Source: Stachybotrys elegans (taxonomy: Eukaryota > Ascomycota > Sordariomycetes > Hypocreales > Stachybotryaceae). From it: a stretch of 23,105 bases of DNA. The notes under the pieces are model-generated. The model saw nothing but the letters and a program-made list of their open reading frames with translations. It was not told the DNA's origin and did not search any database. The stretch covers positions 1 through 23,105 of the forward strand of contig JAGPNK010000054.1 in the NCBI GenBank assembly GCA_020746835.1, in the 5' to 3' direction. Shown here piece by piece: positions 9,518 to 18,506 of this stretch. A program made the translations under genes and the position numbers. Numbering within the stretch: position 1 is the first letter of the stretch; the number at the start of each line of letters is the position of its first letter.

Positions 9518-10312
9518 ATAAGGAAAAGAGTATATTATATAGGGTATAAATAGTAAAAAGTAAATAAATAGTAAAGATAGTATTTAGTGCTCTAGTAACT
9601 AATATAGTTATAAATAGTAGAGAAAAATAATAATAAGGCTATTATTAGGCTATCTATATAAGATAGCTAACTGGCCAAGTGGCGAAATGGCTAAGCTATA
9701 GATAGCTATAAGATTATAAGCCATACTAAGCTTATATATAGATATATAATATAACAGGATATTAAGCTAGCCTTATATATATATATATATAGAGGGTTAG
9801 GGTAGGGTTAGTGCCTGGCTAGAAAGCTTTAGTTAACTTATTAAATAAAATTGCTAATGCTATAGAAGCCTTACTATAACTATACCTAGATAGAGAATGC
9901 CACTAGTAATATAAATAGAAAGCTTTAACTAAGCTAAAAAAGCTATTGCTTTAGGCTACTAATAGAAAAAGGCTTAATCTATCTCTAGCCTATAGCTATA
10001 TAAAGCCCTTAAGCCCCTAGCTTAAAAGAGATAATTTTATTATCTATATCCGACTATCTACTTATACTAGCTAATTAAGATTAAGATATAAGTAAATAAT
10101 AACCCTAACTATAATAATATAGCTATAGTAGAGGGATTAAATCCCCCTACTATAGATATAGTAGTGGCAGCCCTAGCTACTATCTATAATAACACTAGTA
10201 AAGAAGTTATCCATAAGGTAAGTTACCCTAAGAGGTCTTCTCTAAATTATCTAATAATAGTATTACTAATAGTAACAGAATGACTTCTGCCGCCCCCCTT
10301 CCCCGGCTAATA
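9518..10312 (-). mobile_element. Family F copy 7, 5'-truncated (about 795 bp)
   Basis: Begins with the reversed 3' end ATAAGGAAAAGAGTATATTA and runs through the telomere-like AGGGTTAGGGTAGGGTTA (9793-9810), the TATAAAGCCCTTAAGCCCC box (about 9999-10018) and the conserved antisense frame, ending near 10312 before the family 5' third. The right limit is approximate and no convincing TSD was found. Base 10287 onward (GCCGCCCCCCTTCCCCGG) is unmutated; aligned to 19140-19185 reversed, every difference is C-to-T or G-to-A. In the antisense frame it shows NNNPNYNNIAI near 10097-10130. Confidence 0.75.
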
Positions 10313-11190
10313 AAGCTTCTATTATAAAGAGTATTTTCCCTTCTAAGTATAAGGTTTAAAAGGCTTATACTATTTCTTTTTTACTATCTTTTCTAGCTTA
10401 CTTAAGATCTATTTCTATACTTTATTACTAATTAAGTAGGTTCTCTATATTATATAATTAGTGCCTAGCTTTCCCTATAGCTCCTTAGCATTATATAGTA
10501 TATCTATCTCTTTCTTAGTTCTTTTAGTCACTGCCTTATATAAGGCTAGTTAGCCTTCTTATATAGCTATAGCTTCTTTATAGCTAAATAGCTTCTATAT
10601 ATAAGTATGGCTTCTAATGTATTGCATACTTCTATATATAACTATGGCTTCTAATATATTGCTTAACTAACTCTCTAAGCACTTTGGCTACTATAGTCTA
10701 TTATATATTATTTATCTAACTCTTCTTACTCTCTATAATATTATATTATAGAGGTATTAGATATATAATTTAAAGGTAGTAAAAGTAATTAATTTAATAA
10801 CTAAACTAAAAACTAATTAAAAACCTATATTAAAAAACCAAGCTAATAACTCTAACTATCTCTAGTTCCTAAAGCAAGCCTTATACTAGGGCCTTATAGT
10901 TATTCTCTCTTTATTAGCTTGATTTTATTACTAAAAGGCTTATTATTAATAAGTTAGGCTTTCTTATCCTTTTTACCCTATTGCTTTTATATAGCTCTAG
11001 AGCTTTAAAAAAAGAAAAGTAATAAAAGTTATTTTATTTTTAGATTATTTATAATACTATTATTAAATCTCTTAGAATAACTTATCTTATAAATAACTTT
11101 ATTAATATTAGTAATAGTAATAGCTAAGGCTATTATAGTTATTAGAGTAGTTTTAGTAAAAGAATTTAATCTCTTTACTATATTATTATA

Positions 11191-11674
11191 GATATAGATA
11201 TCTAGGCATAGATTATAGTCATAGTTACAGTAAGGCTTCTATAGCATTAGCAACCTTATTCAGTCAGTTAGCATTCATCCATTAAGTCAACCAAAGCTTC
11301 CCAGCCAGGCACTAGCAACCTTATGTAGTTACAGTCAGTTAGAGCCTTCTATCTAGTCTAATCCTGCCCTAACCCTCTGTATGTATATATATATATATAT
11401 ATATATGTCTACAAGAGGCCAGCTTAACATCCCGTTATATTATATACCTATATATAGTTAAGCTCAGTGTGGCTTATAATAGTGCTTGCAGCCACTACCT
11501 ATTGTTCGGCCACTTGGCCAGTTAGCTATTCTATATAGATAGCCTAATAATAGCCTTATTATTATTCTTCTCTACTATTTATAACTATATTAATTACTAA
11601 AGTACTAGATACTATCTCTACTATTTATATACTTTTTATTATTTATATTCTATATTATATACTCTTTTTCTTAT
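11191..11674 (+). mobile_element. Family F copy 9, 5'-truncated, partly unmutated
   Basis: Family sequence begins at TCTAGGCATAG (11201), preceded by ten bases that may be filler, and runs to the 3' end CTCTTTTTCTTAT. Copy 8 sequence stops at 11190 and resumes at 11675 without loss, so this is an insertion. A TSD of up to eight bases (TTATTATA) overlaps the tail and cannot be delimited. Bases 11214-11520 keep many CA and CG sites (CATTCATCCATTAAGTCAAC, CAGCCAGGCACTAGCAACC, CCCGTT, TTCGGCCACTTGG), whereas 11530-11674 is fully RIP-changed. A (TA)n run lies at 11383-11407. Confidence 0.8.
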
Positions 11675-12329
11675 TATAAATATAAATATTATTTACTTAT
11701 ATTTTAACTAGTATAAGAAAATAGTAAAATATAAATAATAAAATTATCTCTCTTAAGCTAGAGGCTTAAAGGCTTTATATAGCTATAGACTTAAAGTAAA
11801 ATAAGCTTTTTTCTATTAATAGCCTAGAGTAATAGCTTTTTTAGCTTAGTTAAAGCTTTTAATTAGTATTATAGTACTCTCTATTTAGATATAATAAGAA
11901 AAAGAGTATATAGTATAGAGTATAAGTAGTAAAGAGTAAATAAATAGTAGAGATAGTATTTAGTACTCTAGTAACTAATATAGTTATAAATAGTAGAGAG
12001 AAATAATAATAAGGCTATTATTAGGTATATAGGGTAGCTAACTGGCTAAATAGCTAAGCCACAGGTGGCTGTAAGTACTGTTATAAGCTATACATGTGTA
12101 GGTATATAATGCAATGGGATATCGAGATATATACATATAGAGGGTTAGGGCGGGATTGAATAAAGTTACGCTATAGAAGCCTTACTATAACCTATACCTA
12201 GATAGAGAGCACTATAATACTAATAGAAAGCTTTAATAACACTAGAAAAGCTTATAACTATAACTATATAAGGTTACTATTGCTCTAGACTACTAATAGA
12301 GAAAAGCTTATTCTACTTCTAGCCTATAG

Positions 12330-12338
12330 CTATATAAA
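12330..12338 (+). promoter_or_regulatory. TATA-like box in family F (antisense side)
   Basis: CTATATAAAGCCCTTAAG is present at the same internal position in several copies (12329-12346; near 10000, 15450 and 21528; reversed near 7210 and 20424). In copy 10 it lies about 80 bases before the ATG at 12418, with A/T- and pyrimidine-rich sequence between, like a fungal Pol II core promoter. In DNA this A+T rich such a match is weak evidence; conservation between copies is only what common descent predicts. Confidence 0.3.
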
Positions 12339-12417
12339 GCCCTTAAGCCTCTGGCTTAAGAAAAAAGAATTTCTTATTTATATTACTTAAATCTAGTCTA
12401 CTAAGATTAATATTAAC

Positions 12418-12528
12418 ATGGAATCAAACAATAATACCAGCAATAATGTGGCTATATCTACTCTAGTAGCTGCAGCAGCCCCAGCTGCCGCCCCTGTCCA
12501 CATCCCTAACAATATCACTACTCATTAA
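12418..12528 (+). pseudogene. Short Asn- and Ala/Pro-rich reading frame in family F
   Basis: ATG in good context (AACATGG) opens 36 codons: Asn-rich MESNNNTSNN, then an Ala/Pro-rich stretch (LVAAAAPAAAP), ending ITTH before a TAA that RIP could have made from CAA. A splice-donor-like GTAAGT follows at 12530-12535. Related strings occur in the matching place of other copies: IELNNNNSNN in copy 13 (about 15530), IELN in copy 19, MNNNPNYNNIAI in copy 17, NNNPNYNNIAI in copy 7. Downstream the frame is not kept, because indels of 9-11 bp separate the copies. No domain recognised; it may be the start of a captured or ancestral gene. Confidence 0.35.
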
Positions 12529-13553
12529 GGTAAGTCCTTCTAAACAGTCCAATAATAGTATTGCTAATAGTAATAGAATAACTTCTATATACTACTCTTA
12601 TATAGTAATTCTAATAAAGAATTATAGCTAAAGCCTAGAAAAAAGAGTAAAAGAAAGGGCCTTAGGCTATTTAAGAAACTGCCTAAAAGGCTAGTAATAG
12701 AGGCTAACTATATTAAGAATGGCTATAAATAGGTATAGGGCTGGCTTGCTTTAGGAGCCCTAATAGAATTAGCTTGGTTTTTTAGTTAGGGTTTTTAGTC
12801 GGTTTTTAGGGTTGGTTTTTGAATTAAACACTCTCGCTGCCAAATTGTATGCCTAATGCCCCTATGACATGAAATAGATAAGTAATGTATTAGAAGCTAT
12901 AGTTATATGCGGAAGGTACTGTATAATGCGTTAGAAGCTATAGTTATATATAGAAGCTATATAGCTATGAAGAAGCTATAGCTGTGTAAGAAGGCTAATA
13001 TATAATGTAAAGGAGCTATAGCAGAAGTACATAATATAGGCAACCTGCTTAGTTAGCAATAGTATATAGGAACAGGTCTAGGGTAAGCTAAAAAAGACAG
13101 TGAAAAAAACAGTATAAGCCTTTTAAACCTCATGCTCGGGAGGGCTCTATTTAGATATAGATTATAGTTATAATTATAATAAGGCTTCTATAGTATAATC
13201 TTATTTAGTTAGTTAGTATTTATTTAATAAGTTAACTAAAGCTTTCTAGCTAGGCACTATTAAAGCCTTCTATCTAATCCTGCCTTAATTCTCTATATAT
13301 CTTAATATTCTATTATATTATATACCTATATATATATAGTATATAATATTATAGCTACCTATAGCTTAGCTATTTAGTCAGTTAGCTATTCTATATATAA
13401 GGGTAACTTAATAATAGCCTTATTATTATTTCTCTTTACTATTTATAACTATATTTATTACTAAAGTACTAAATATTATTTTTATTATTTATTTACTTTT
13501 TATTACTTATACTCTATATTATATACTCTTTTCCTTATTATAAAGAGTATTTT

Positions 13554-14435
13554 TAATAGTAGTATTATTTATTCTTTCTTTTACTATATAGATTTAGTTT
13601 ATAATATTTCTTTTTATATTTTAAAGTATTTTATTTTCTTATCTGGTATATTTTATTAATTTATTACTTTTTTATTATTATTATATTATTTCTTTTATTA
13701 GTTCTTTTACTATTTTAATAGTAGCTATTCTATAAATAATTAGCCTCTCTATTAACCCTAGTTTATTATTAGTTAGTATTCTATTACTATCTAGCCTATT
13801 ATTAATCTATTGCTCTCCCTTATTTATATTACTAAGTCCCTTTCCTAGAATAGAATCCCCTAGAAATAGCTCTAGCTCTATAGATAGAAAATTATTTCTA
13901 TTCTAAGTTCTTTTAATACTATTATATCTATTTCTAACTTTTCCTTTATTTTTAATATAGCCTAAATATTTAGTAAAATATAAGTATTTAATACTTTTTC
14001 TAGTTTATTTACTTTATTTATTAATAATTTATTTATTTTTACTATATAGCCTAGTTCTATTACTTAGTCTTTTACTCTTTTAATTATTACTAAAGGTTAT
14101 AAAAGTAATAAAAATACTACTATAGCCTAAGATAAGCTAAATTAAAAGGATTTTACTTTTTTTAATAATAAATATAAGTTTAAGATTCTCTCTAACTATT
14201 TATTCTTAAATAATAAATCTAAGTTTAAAAAAGACTCTATTATAATTATTTCTTTTATTATTTATTATTCTTAATACTCTTACTCTACTTTAATTTATAT
14301 TTATATTCTATTCTATTTTATTATAATTTATTCTAGATAAAATTATCTAGTTTAAAAAGTATAGAATCTTATCTTTACTTAGATTTCTTCTAGCTTCTAT
14401 TTTCTAATATATTAATCTCCTTATACTTAATCTTT
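13554..14435 (-). pseudogene. RIP-degraded relic with coiled-coil character
   Basis: Host sequence between copies 8 and 11. On the minus strand, about 14130 down to 13870 reads for some 80 codons with only a few TAA/TAG stops as a heptad-like string (INKLLINKVNKLEKVLNT, then AILKIKEKLEIDI, VLKELRIEI), typical of a long coiled coil. No catalytic motif is present. It could be a gag, LINE ORF1 or transposase segment; I cannot tell which. It may continue the relic at 8023-9517, because both flank the same nest of insertions. Confidence 0.35.
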
Positions 14436-14639
14436 TGGCTTATAATAGTGCTTATAGCCACCTATAGCTCGGCCACTCGGCCAGTTGGCTACCCTATATA
14501 GGCAGCCTAATAATAGCCTTATTATTATTTTTCTCTACTATTTATAACTATAATAATTACTAGAGTACTAGACACTATCTCTATTATTTATTTACTCTTT
14601 ACTACTTATACTCTATACTATATACTCTTTTCCTTATTA
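14436..14639 (+). mobile_element. Family F copy 11, 204-bp 3' stub with TSD
   Basis: Begins GGCTTATAATAGTGCTTATAG and ends CTCTTTTCCTTATTA. Flanked by TTATACTTAATCTTT (14421-14435) and TTATATTTAATCTTT (14640-14654), 15 bp with one C/T difference. Keeps several CG sites (CTCGGCCACTCGGCCAG at 14466-14482), so it is relatively lightly mutated at its 5' part and heavily at the 3' 130 bp. The 58 bp after it (14655-14712) are unassigned host sequence. Confidence 0.88.
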
Positions 14640-14714
14640 TTATATTTAATCTTTATTACTATTTATATTTAATATAATTAATAGTTAGTCTCTTAATGAA
14701 TTAAATAAAAATAA

Positions 14715-15013
14715 TCTTCTTAATACTATAGCTTTTCCTAACTCTCTATATATATATCTTAACATTCTATTACATTATATACCTATATATAGTTAAGCTT
14801 AGTATAGCTTATAATATTATAGCTATTTATAGCTTAGCCATTTAGCCATTTAGCTAGTTAGCTACCCTATATAGCTAGCCTAATAATAGCCTTATTATTA
14901 TTATTCTTTACTATTTATAACTATATTAATTACTAAAGTACTAAATACTCTTTTTATTATTTATTTTCTTTTTATTACTTATACTCTATATTATTATATA
15001 TACTTTTCCTTAT
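14715..15013 (+). mobile_element. Family F copy 12, 5'-truncated
   Basis: Recognisable from the CCTAACTCTCTATATATATATC block (about 14737) to the 3' end TACTTTTCCTTAT at 15013. AATAAAAATAA occurs at 14704-14714 and 15021-15031 and may be the TSD, though seven unexplained bases lie between the 3' end and the right copy. The right neighbour is copy 13 in opposite orientation, lacking about 32 bp of its own 3' end, so the two ends meet in an irregular junction. Confidence 0.65.
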
Positions 15014-15020
15014 TATAAAT

Positions 15021-16252
15021 AATAAAAATAAATAAATAGTAAAGATAATATCTAGTACTCTAGTAACTAATATAGTTATAAATAGTAAAGAGAAATCATA
15101 ATAAAGCTATTATTAGGCTGCCTTTATATATAGAGTAGCTAACTAGCTAAGTAGCTAAGCTATAGATAGCTATAACTTATACTATTATTAGCTATACTAA
15201 GCTTAACTATATATAGATATATAATGCAATAGGATGTTAAGAGAGGGTTAAAGTAGGATTAGACTAAATAGAAGGCTCTAATAGTGTCTAGTTAGAAAGC
15301 TTTAGTTAATTTATTAAATAAGGTTATACTAAAGAAGCCTTATTATAACCTATACCTAAATAGAGAGTACTACTAGTAATACTAATAGAAAGCTTTAAGC
15401 TAAAAAAGCCATTACTCTAGACTACTAATAGAGAAAAGCTTATTCTATAGTCTATAGCTATCTAAAGCCCTTAAGCCCCTAGTTTAAAAGAGAAGAATTC
15501 CTTATCTATATTACTTAAATGTCTATTAATATAGAATTAAATAATAATAATAGTAATAATATAGCTACTCTAGTAGAAATAATAGCCCTAGCTATTACTT
15601 CTATTTATATCTTTAATAATATTATTATTAAGGTAAGTCTTTCTAAGCAATCTAATAGCAATATTGCTAATAGTCTAGAAATAGAATGACCTTTATATAT
15701 CTCTAATATATAGTTATTTTAATAAAGAATTATATTTAAAGCCTAGAAAAAAATAAAAAAAGAGATAAAAAGCTAGAAAGAAAGCTAGAGATAGAGTTAG
15801 AATATATTAAAAGTAATAGTAAATACTAGCTATTTAGCTTAGTTTTTTAGTTAGAGTTTTTAATTAGTTTTTTAGTTTAGTTTTTAAATTAATTACTCTT
15901 ATTATTAAATTATATACCTAATGCCCCTATAATATAATATTATAGAGAGCTATTCTATTACTATATAATGCATTAGAAGCTATAGTTATATATGGAAACT
16001 ATACAGCTATAAAGGAAGCTATAAAGAAGCTATAGCTATATAAAAAGGCTAACTAGCCTTATATAAACTAGTAACTAAAAGAACTAAGGAGAAGATAAGT
16101 ATAGTATATAATTTAAAGGAGCTATAGAGAAAGTATATAATATAGAGAACCTACTTAGTTAGTAATAGTATATAGAAATAAATCTAGAGTAAACTAGAAA
16201 AAATAGTTTAAAAAACCCAGTATAAGCCTTTTAACCCTTATGTTTAAAAGGG
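15021..16252 (-). mobile_element. Family F copy 13, nearly full length, reverse
   Basis: Runs from AGTAAAGATAATATCTAGTA (family 3' region, last ~32 bp missing) through the TATCTAAAGCCCTTAAGCCCC box (15450-15470), the antisense frame IELNNNNSNN (about 15530-15560), the GTAAGT site near 15633, and ends ATGTTTAAAAGGG at 16252, a RIP form of CTCGGGAGGG. Strong C-to-T/G-to-A decay. No TSD found; the loss of the 3' tip and the adjoining copy 12 obscure it. Confidence 0.75.
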
Positions 16253-16277
16253 TTAAAATAGCTTATAATATTTATAT

Positions 16278-17469
16278 CCCTTCTAAGTATAAAGTTTAAA
16301 AGACTTATATTGTTTTGTTTTTTTACTATCTTTTATAGCTTACTTTAAATCTATTTCTATATACTATTACTAATTAAATAGGTTTTTTATATTATATAAC
16401 TAGTATTATAATAGCCTTATTATTATTTCTCTTTACTATTTCTAACTATATTAGTTACTAGAGTACTAAATACTATCTCTACTATTTATTTACTCTTTAT
16501 TACTTATACTCTATACTATATACTTTTTTCCTTATTATAACCAGTATCTAGCTTTCTCTATACCTCCTTTATATTATATACTTCTTTATAGCTTAACTTT
16601 CTTATATAACTATAGTTCTTTTATAGCTATATAGCTTCTATATATAACTATGGCTTTTAATATATTATATACTTCTATATATAACTATAGCTTTTAATAT
16701 ATTACTTAATAGCTCTATATAATATTATATTATAGAGGCATTAAATATATAATTTAAAAGTAAAAGTAATTAATTTAAAAATAAACCTAAAAAACTAACT
16801 AAAAACCCTAACTAAAAAACCAAGCCAAATAGCTATTTATAGCTATTACTAATATAGCTAGCCTCTATTACTAGCCTCTTAGATAGTCTAAGGCCTTTTC
16901 TTTTATCCTTTTTACTAGGCTTTAGCTATAATTCCTTATTAAAATTACTATATACTAGAAGTATATAAAACTTATTCTATTTCTAGATTACTAATAATAC
17001 TATTATTAGATTATTTAAAAGGACTTATTTTAATAATAATATTATTAGAAATATAAATAGAGATAGTAGCTAGAGCTATTATAGCTACTAAAGTAATAAA
17101 GGGATTTTATCTCTTTACTATAGTTTATAAATTATTATTTATTTTATTATTAAGTTAAGAAAATATAAATATAAGTAGAGTCTTAAATATAAATAAGGAA
17201 TTCTTCTCTCTTAAGCTAAAGGCTTAAGGGCTTTATATAGCTATAGACTTACATTATATACCTATGTATATATAGCTTATAATAGTGCTTATAGCTACTT
17301 ATAGCTCGGCTATTTAGCCAGTTAGCTACTCTATATACCTAATAATAGCCTTATTATTATTTCTCTTTACTATTTATAACTATATTAGTTATTAGGGCAC
17401 TAAATACTATCTCTACTATTTATTTACTTTCTACTATTTATACTCTATATTATATACTTTTTTCCTTAT
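16278..17469 (+). mobile_element. Family F copy 14, with nested copy 15 and internal deletion
   Basis: Starts CCCTTCTAAGTATAAAG and ends ACTTTTTTCCTTAT. It is interrupted by the 129-bp copy 15 at 16407-16535. Near 17250 the sequence jumps from TATAGCTATAGACTTA directly to ACATTATATACCTATG, skipping about 300 bp present in complete copies, so it carries an internal deletion (or a second truncated copy fused there). No TSD matching both outer flanks was found. Moderate to heavy RIP. Confidence 0.7.
16407..16535 (+). mobile_element. Family F copy 15, 129-bp 3' stub nested in copy 14
   Basis: Begins TATAATAGCCTTATTATTAT and ends CTTTTTTCCTTAT. Flanked by TATAACTAGTAT (16395-16406) and TATAACCAGTAT (16536-16547): 12 bp with one difference, a CA-to-TA change typical of RIP. 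The interrupted copy 14 sequence reads continuously across it, matching the uninterrupted region near 10440-10490 (ATTAGTGCCTAGCTTTCCC). Confidence 0.85.
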
Positions 17470-18506
17470 TATATTACTTTTATAGCTATTTTTTTTAAAT
17501 AGTACTATATTACTTTCTATATTTATAATTAGTTTAAATATTACTTTTATTAAAATCTTTTTAATTATATTTTAAATAGAACTATTATTAAAATATATAT
17601 CTTTTGATTTTATTTTTAAATTATTTAATATCTCTATATTTTATAATTCTTATAAAAACTTTTATATTTCTTTTTATTTTCTTTTTACTATACTAATACT
17701 TTATAGTTTCTTTTATCTATATTATTCCTAACTTATAGAATTTATTAAACCTTATATTTCTATATTATTTATTTATAGTTCTATTTATAATTAGTAATAG
17801 ATTTAGTTTTAAATTATAAAATATTTAATTTAAAAATAGATTAATTACTAATTTTTTAATAAATTTATATAGAATATTAAATATAGGCCTCTAAATATAT
17901 TTAATATTACTATTAATAGTATTAAAATATTTATAATTTTATACTTTATATATATTTAGTTAAGCATTTTATTAGGTCTATTTATTTAATATTCTATAAA
18001 TCTAGCTATACTTTATCTTTAATCTATAGCTATTTTATTAGTTATTTTATTCTATTTATTATATTTTATTATTATTACTATATATATACTATAGCTATTT
18101 AGATTAAGGCTATTTTATTTTGTAAGTATTAAATAAACTATATTACTCTCTCTATTAATATTTTCTCTAATAGAGTCTTAATTTCATTTAGCTATAAAAG
18201 ATTTATTATATAGCTATTAAAATAGATTTAGACTTATATATATAACTATAAACTTTCTATTAGTTAGAACTAATTAGTAAGCTAGTAAATATTATATTTA
18301 GTCTCTCTATATAAAGTAAATTATTATTTTAAAGATTATTAAATCTTTTAATTAGCTCTTTTTATATTACTATATATTTATAGATAATAAATATTAAAAA
18401 AAGCTATTTAATATCTACTAGTTTATAAAGTACTAACTAAAATTCTTTTATTCAATTTAAACCTTAATTAGAAATAATCTATTTAAAAACGCTATAGAAG
18501 TATTAC
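17470..18506 (-). pseudogene. Ty3/Gypsy integrase C-terminus and probable chromodomain relic
   Basis: On the minus strand, about 18020-17985 reads K-D-K-V-stop-L-D-L-stop-N-I-K, matching the GDKVWLxxRNI motif of the Gypsy integrase C-terminal (GPY/F-type) region with Trp and Arg codons turned to stops. After a small frameshift, 17982-17870 reads NRPNKMLN, then KYKIINIL, then LNIFRGLYLIFYINLLKN, i.e. the LNTPRGxHPVFHxxLLK motif. Farther on (about 17780-17680) a stretch like INSIS.E.YR.KKL..SIVKRK resembles a chromodomain. The integrase core upstream (18030-18506) is too decayed to show its DDE residues. It probably belongs to the same class as the relic at 1342-6450. Confidence 0.65.

Larger units (their letters stand above)
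11894..13144 (-). mobile_element. Family F copy 10, full length (1251 bp), best preserved, perfect TSD
   Basis: Reverse orientation: starts ATAAGAAAAAGAG and ends at CTCGGGAGGG (13135-13144). The duplication CTCTATTTAGATATA is exact at 11879-11893 and 13145-13159. It sits inside copy 8, so it is the younger insertion. From about 12050 to the end it retains CG and CA sites absent in other copies (GCTGCCGCC, TCTCGCTGCC, GCGGAAGG, CATGCTCGGG), giving the best view of the ancestral 5' two-thirds. The first 150 bp (family 3' end) is heavily mutated. Carries the TATA-like box at 12331 and a short ATG frame at 12418 on the plus strand, i.e. antisense to the element's inferred direction. Confidence 0.9.
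10338..13538 (+). mobile_element. Family F copy 8, full length, interrupted twice
   Basis: Starts CCCTTCTAAGTATAAGG at 10338 and ends CTCTTTTCCTTAT at 13538. The duplication TATAAAGAGTATTTT is exact at 10323-10337 and 13539-13553 (15 bp), proving these distant ends belong together. It is broken by truncated copy 9 (11191-11674) and by full-length, oppositely oriented copy 10 (11894-13144 plus its 15-bp TSD). Removing them leaves about 1.45 kb. Own sequence: 10338-11190, 11675-11893 and 13160-13538. It is more decayed than the copies inside it, as expected for the older insertion. Confidence 0.85.

Noticed and set aside
9776..9813. True interstitial telomere
   Set aside because: Only two or three GGGTTA-like units are present, and the motif recurs at the same internal place in many family copies, so it is part of the element.
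12530..12535. Functional GT-AG intron in family F
   Set aside because: GTAAGT is followed by a plausible branch site and AG near 12704-12717, but GTAAGT contains no RIP target, so its persistence in four copies carries no weight, and downstream coding is not conserved.
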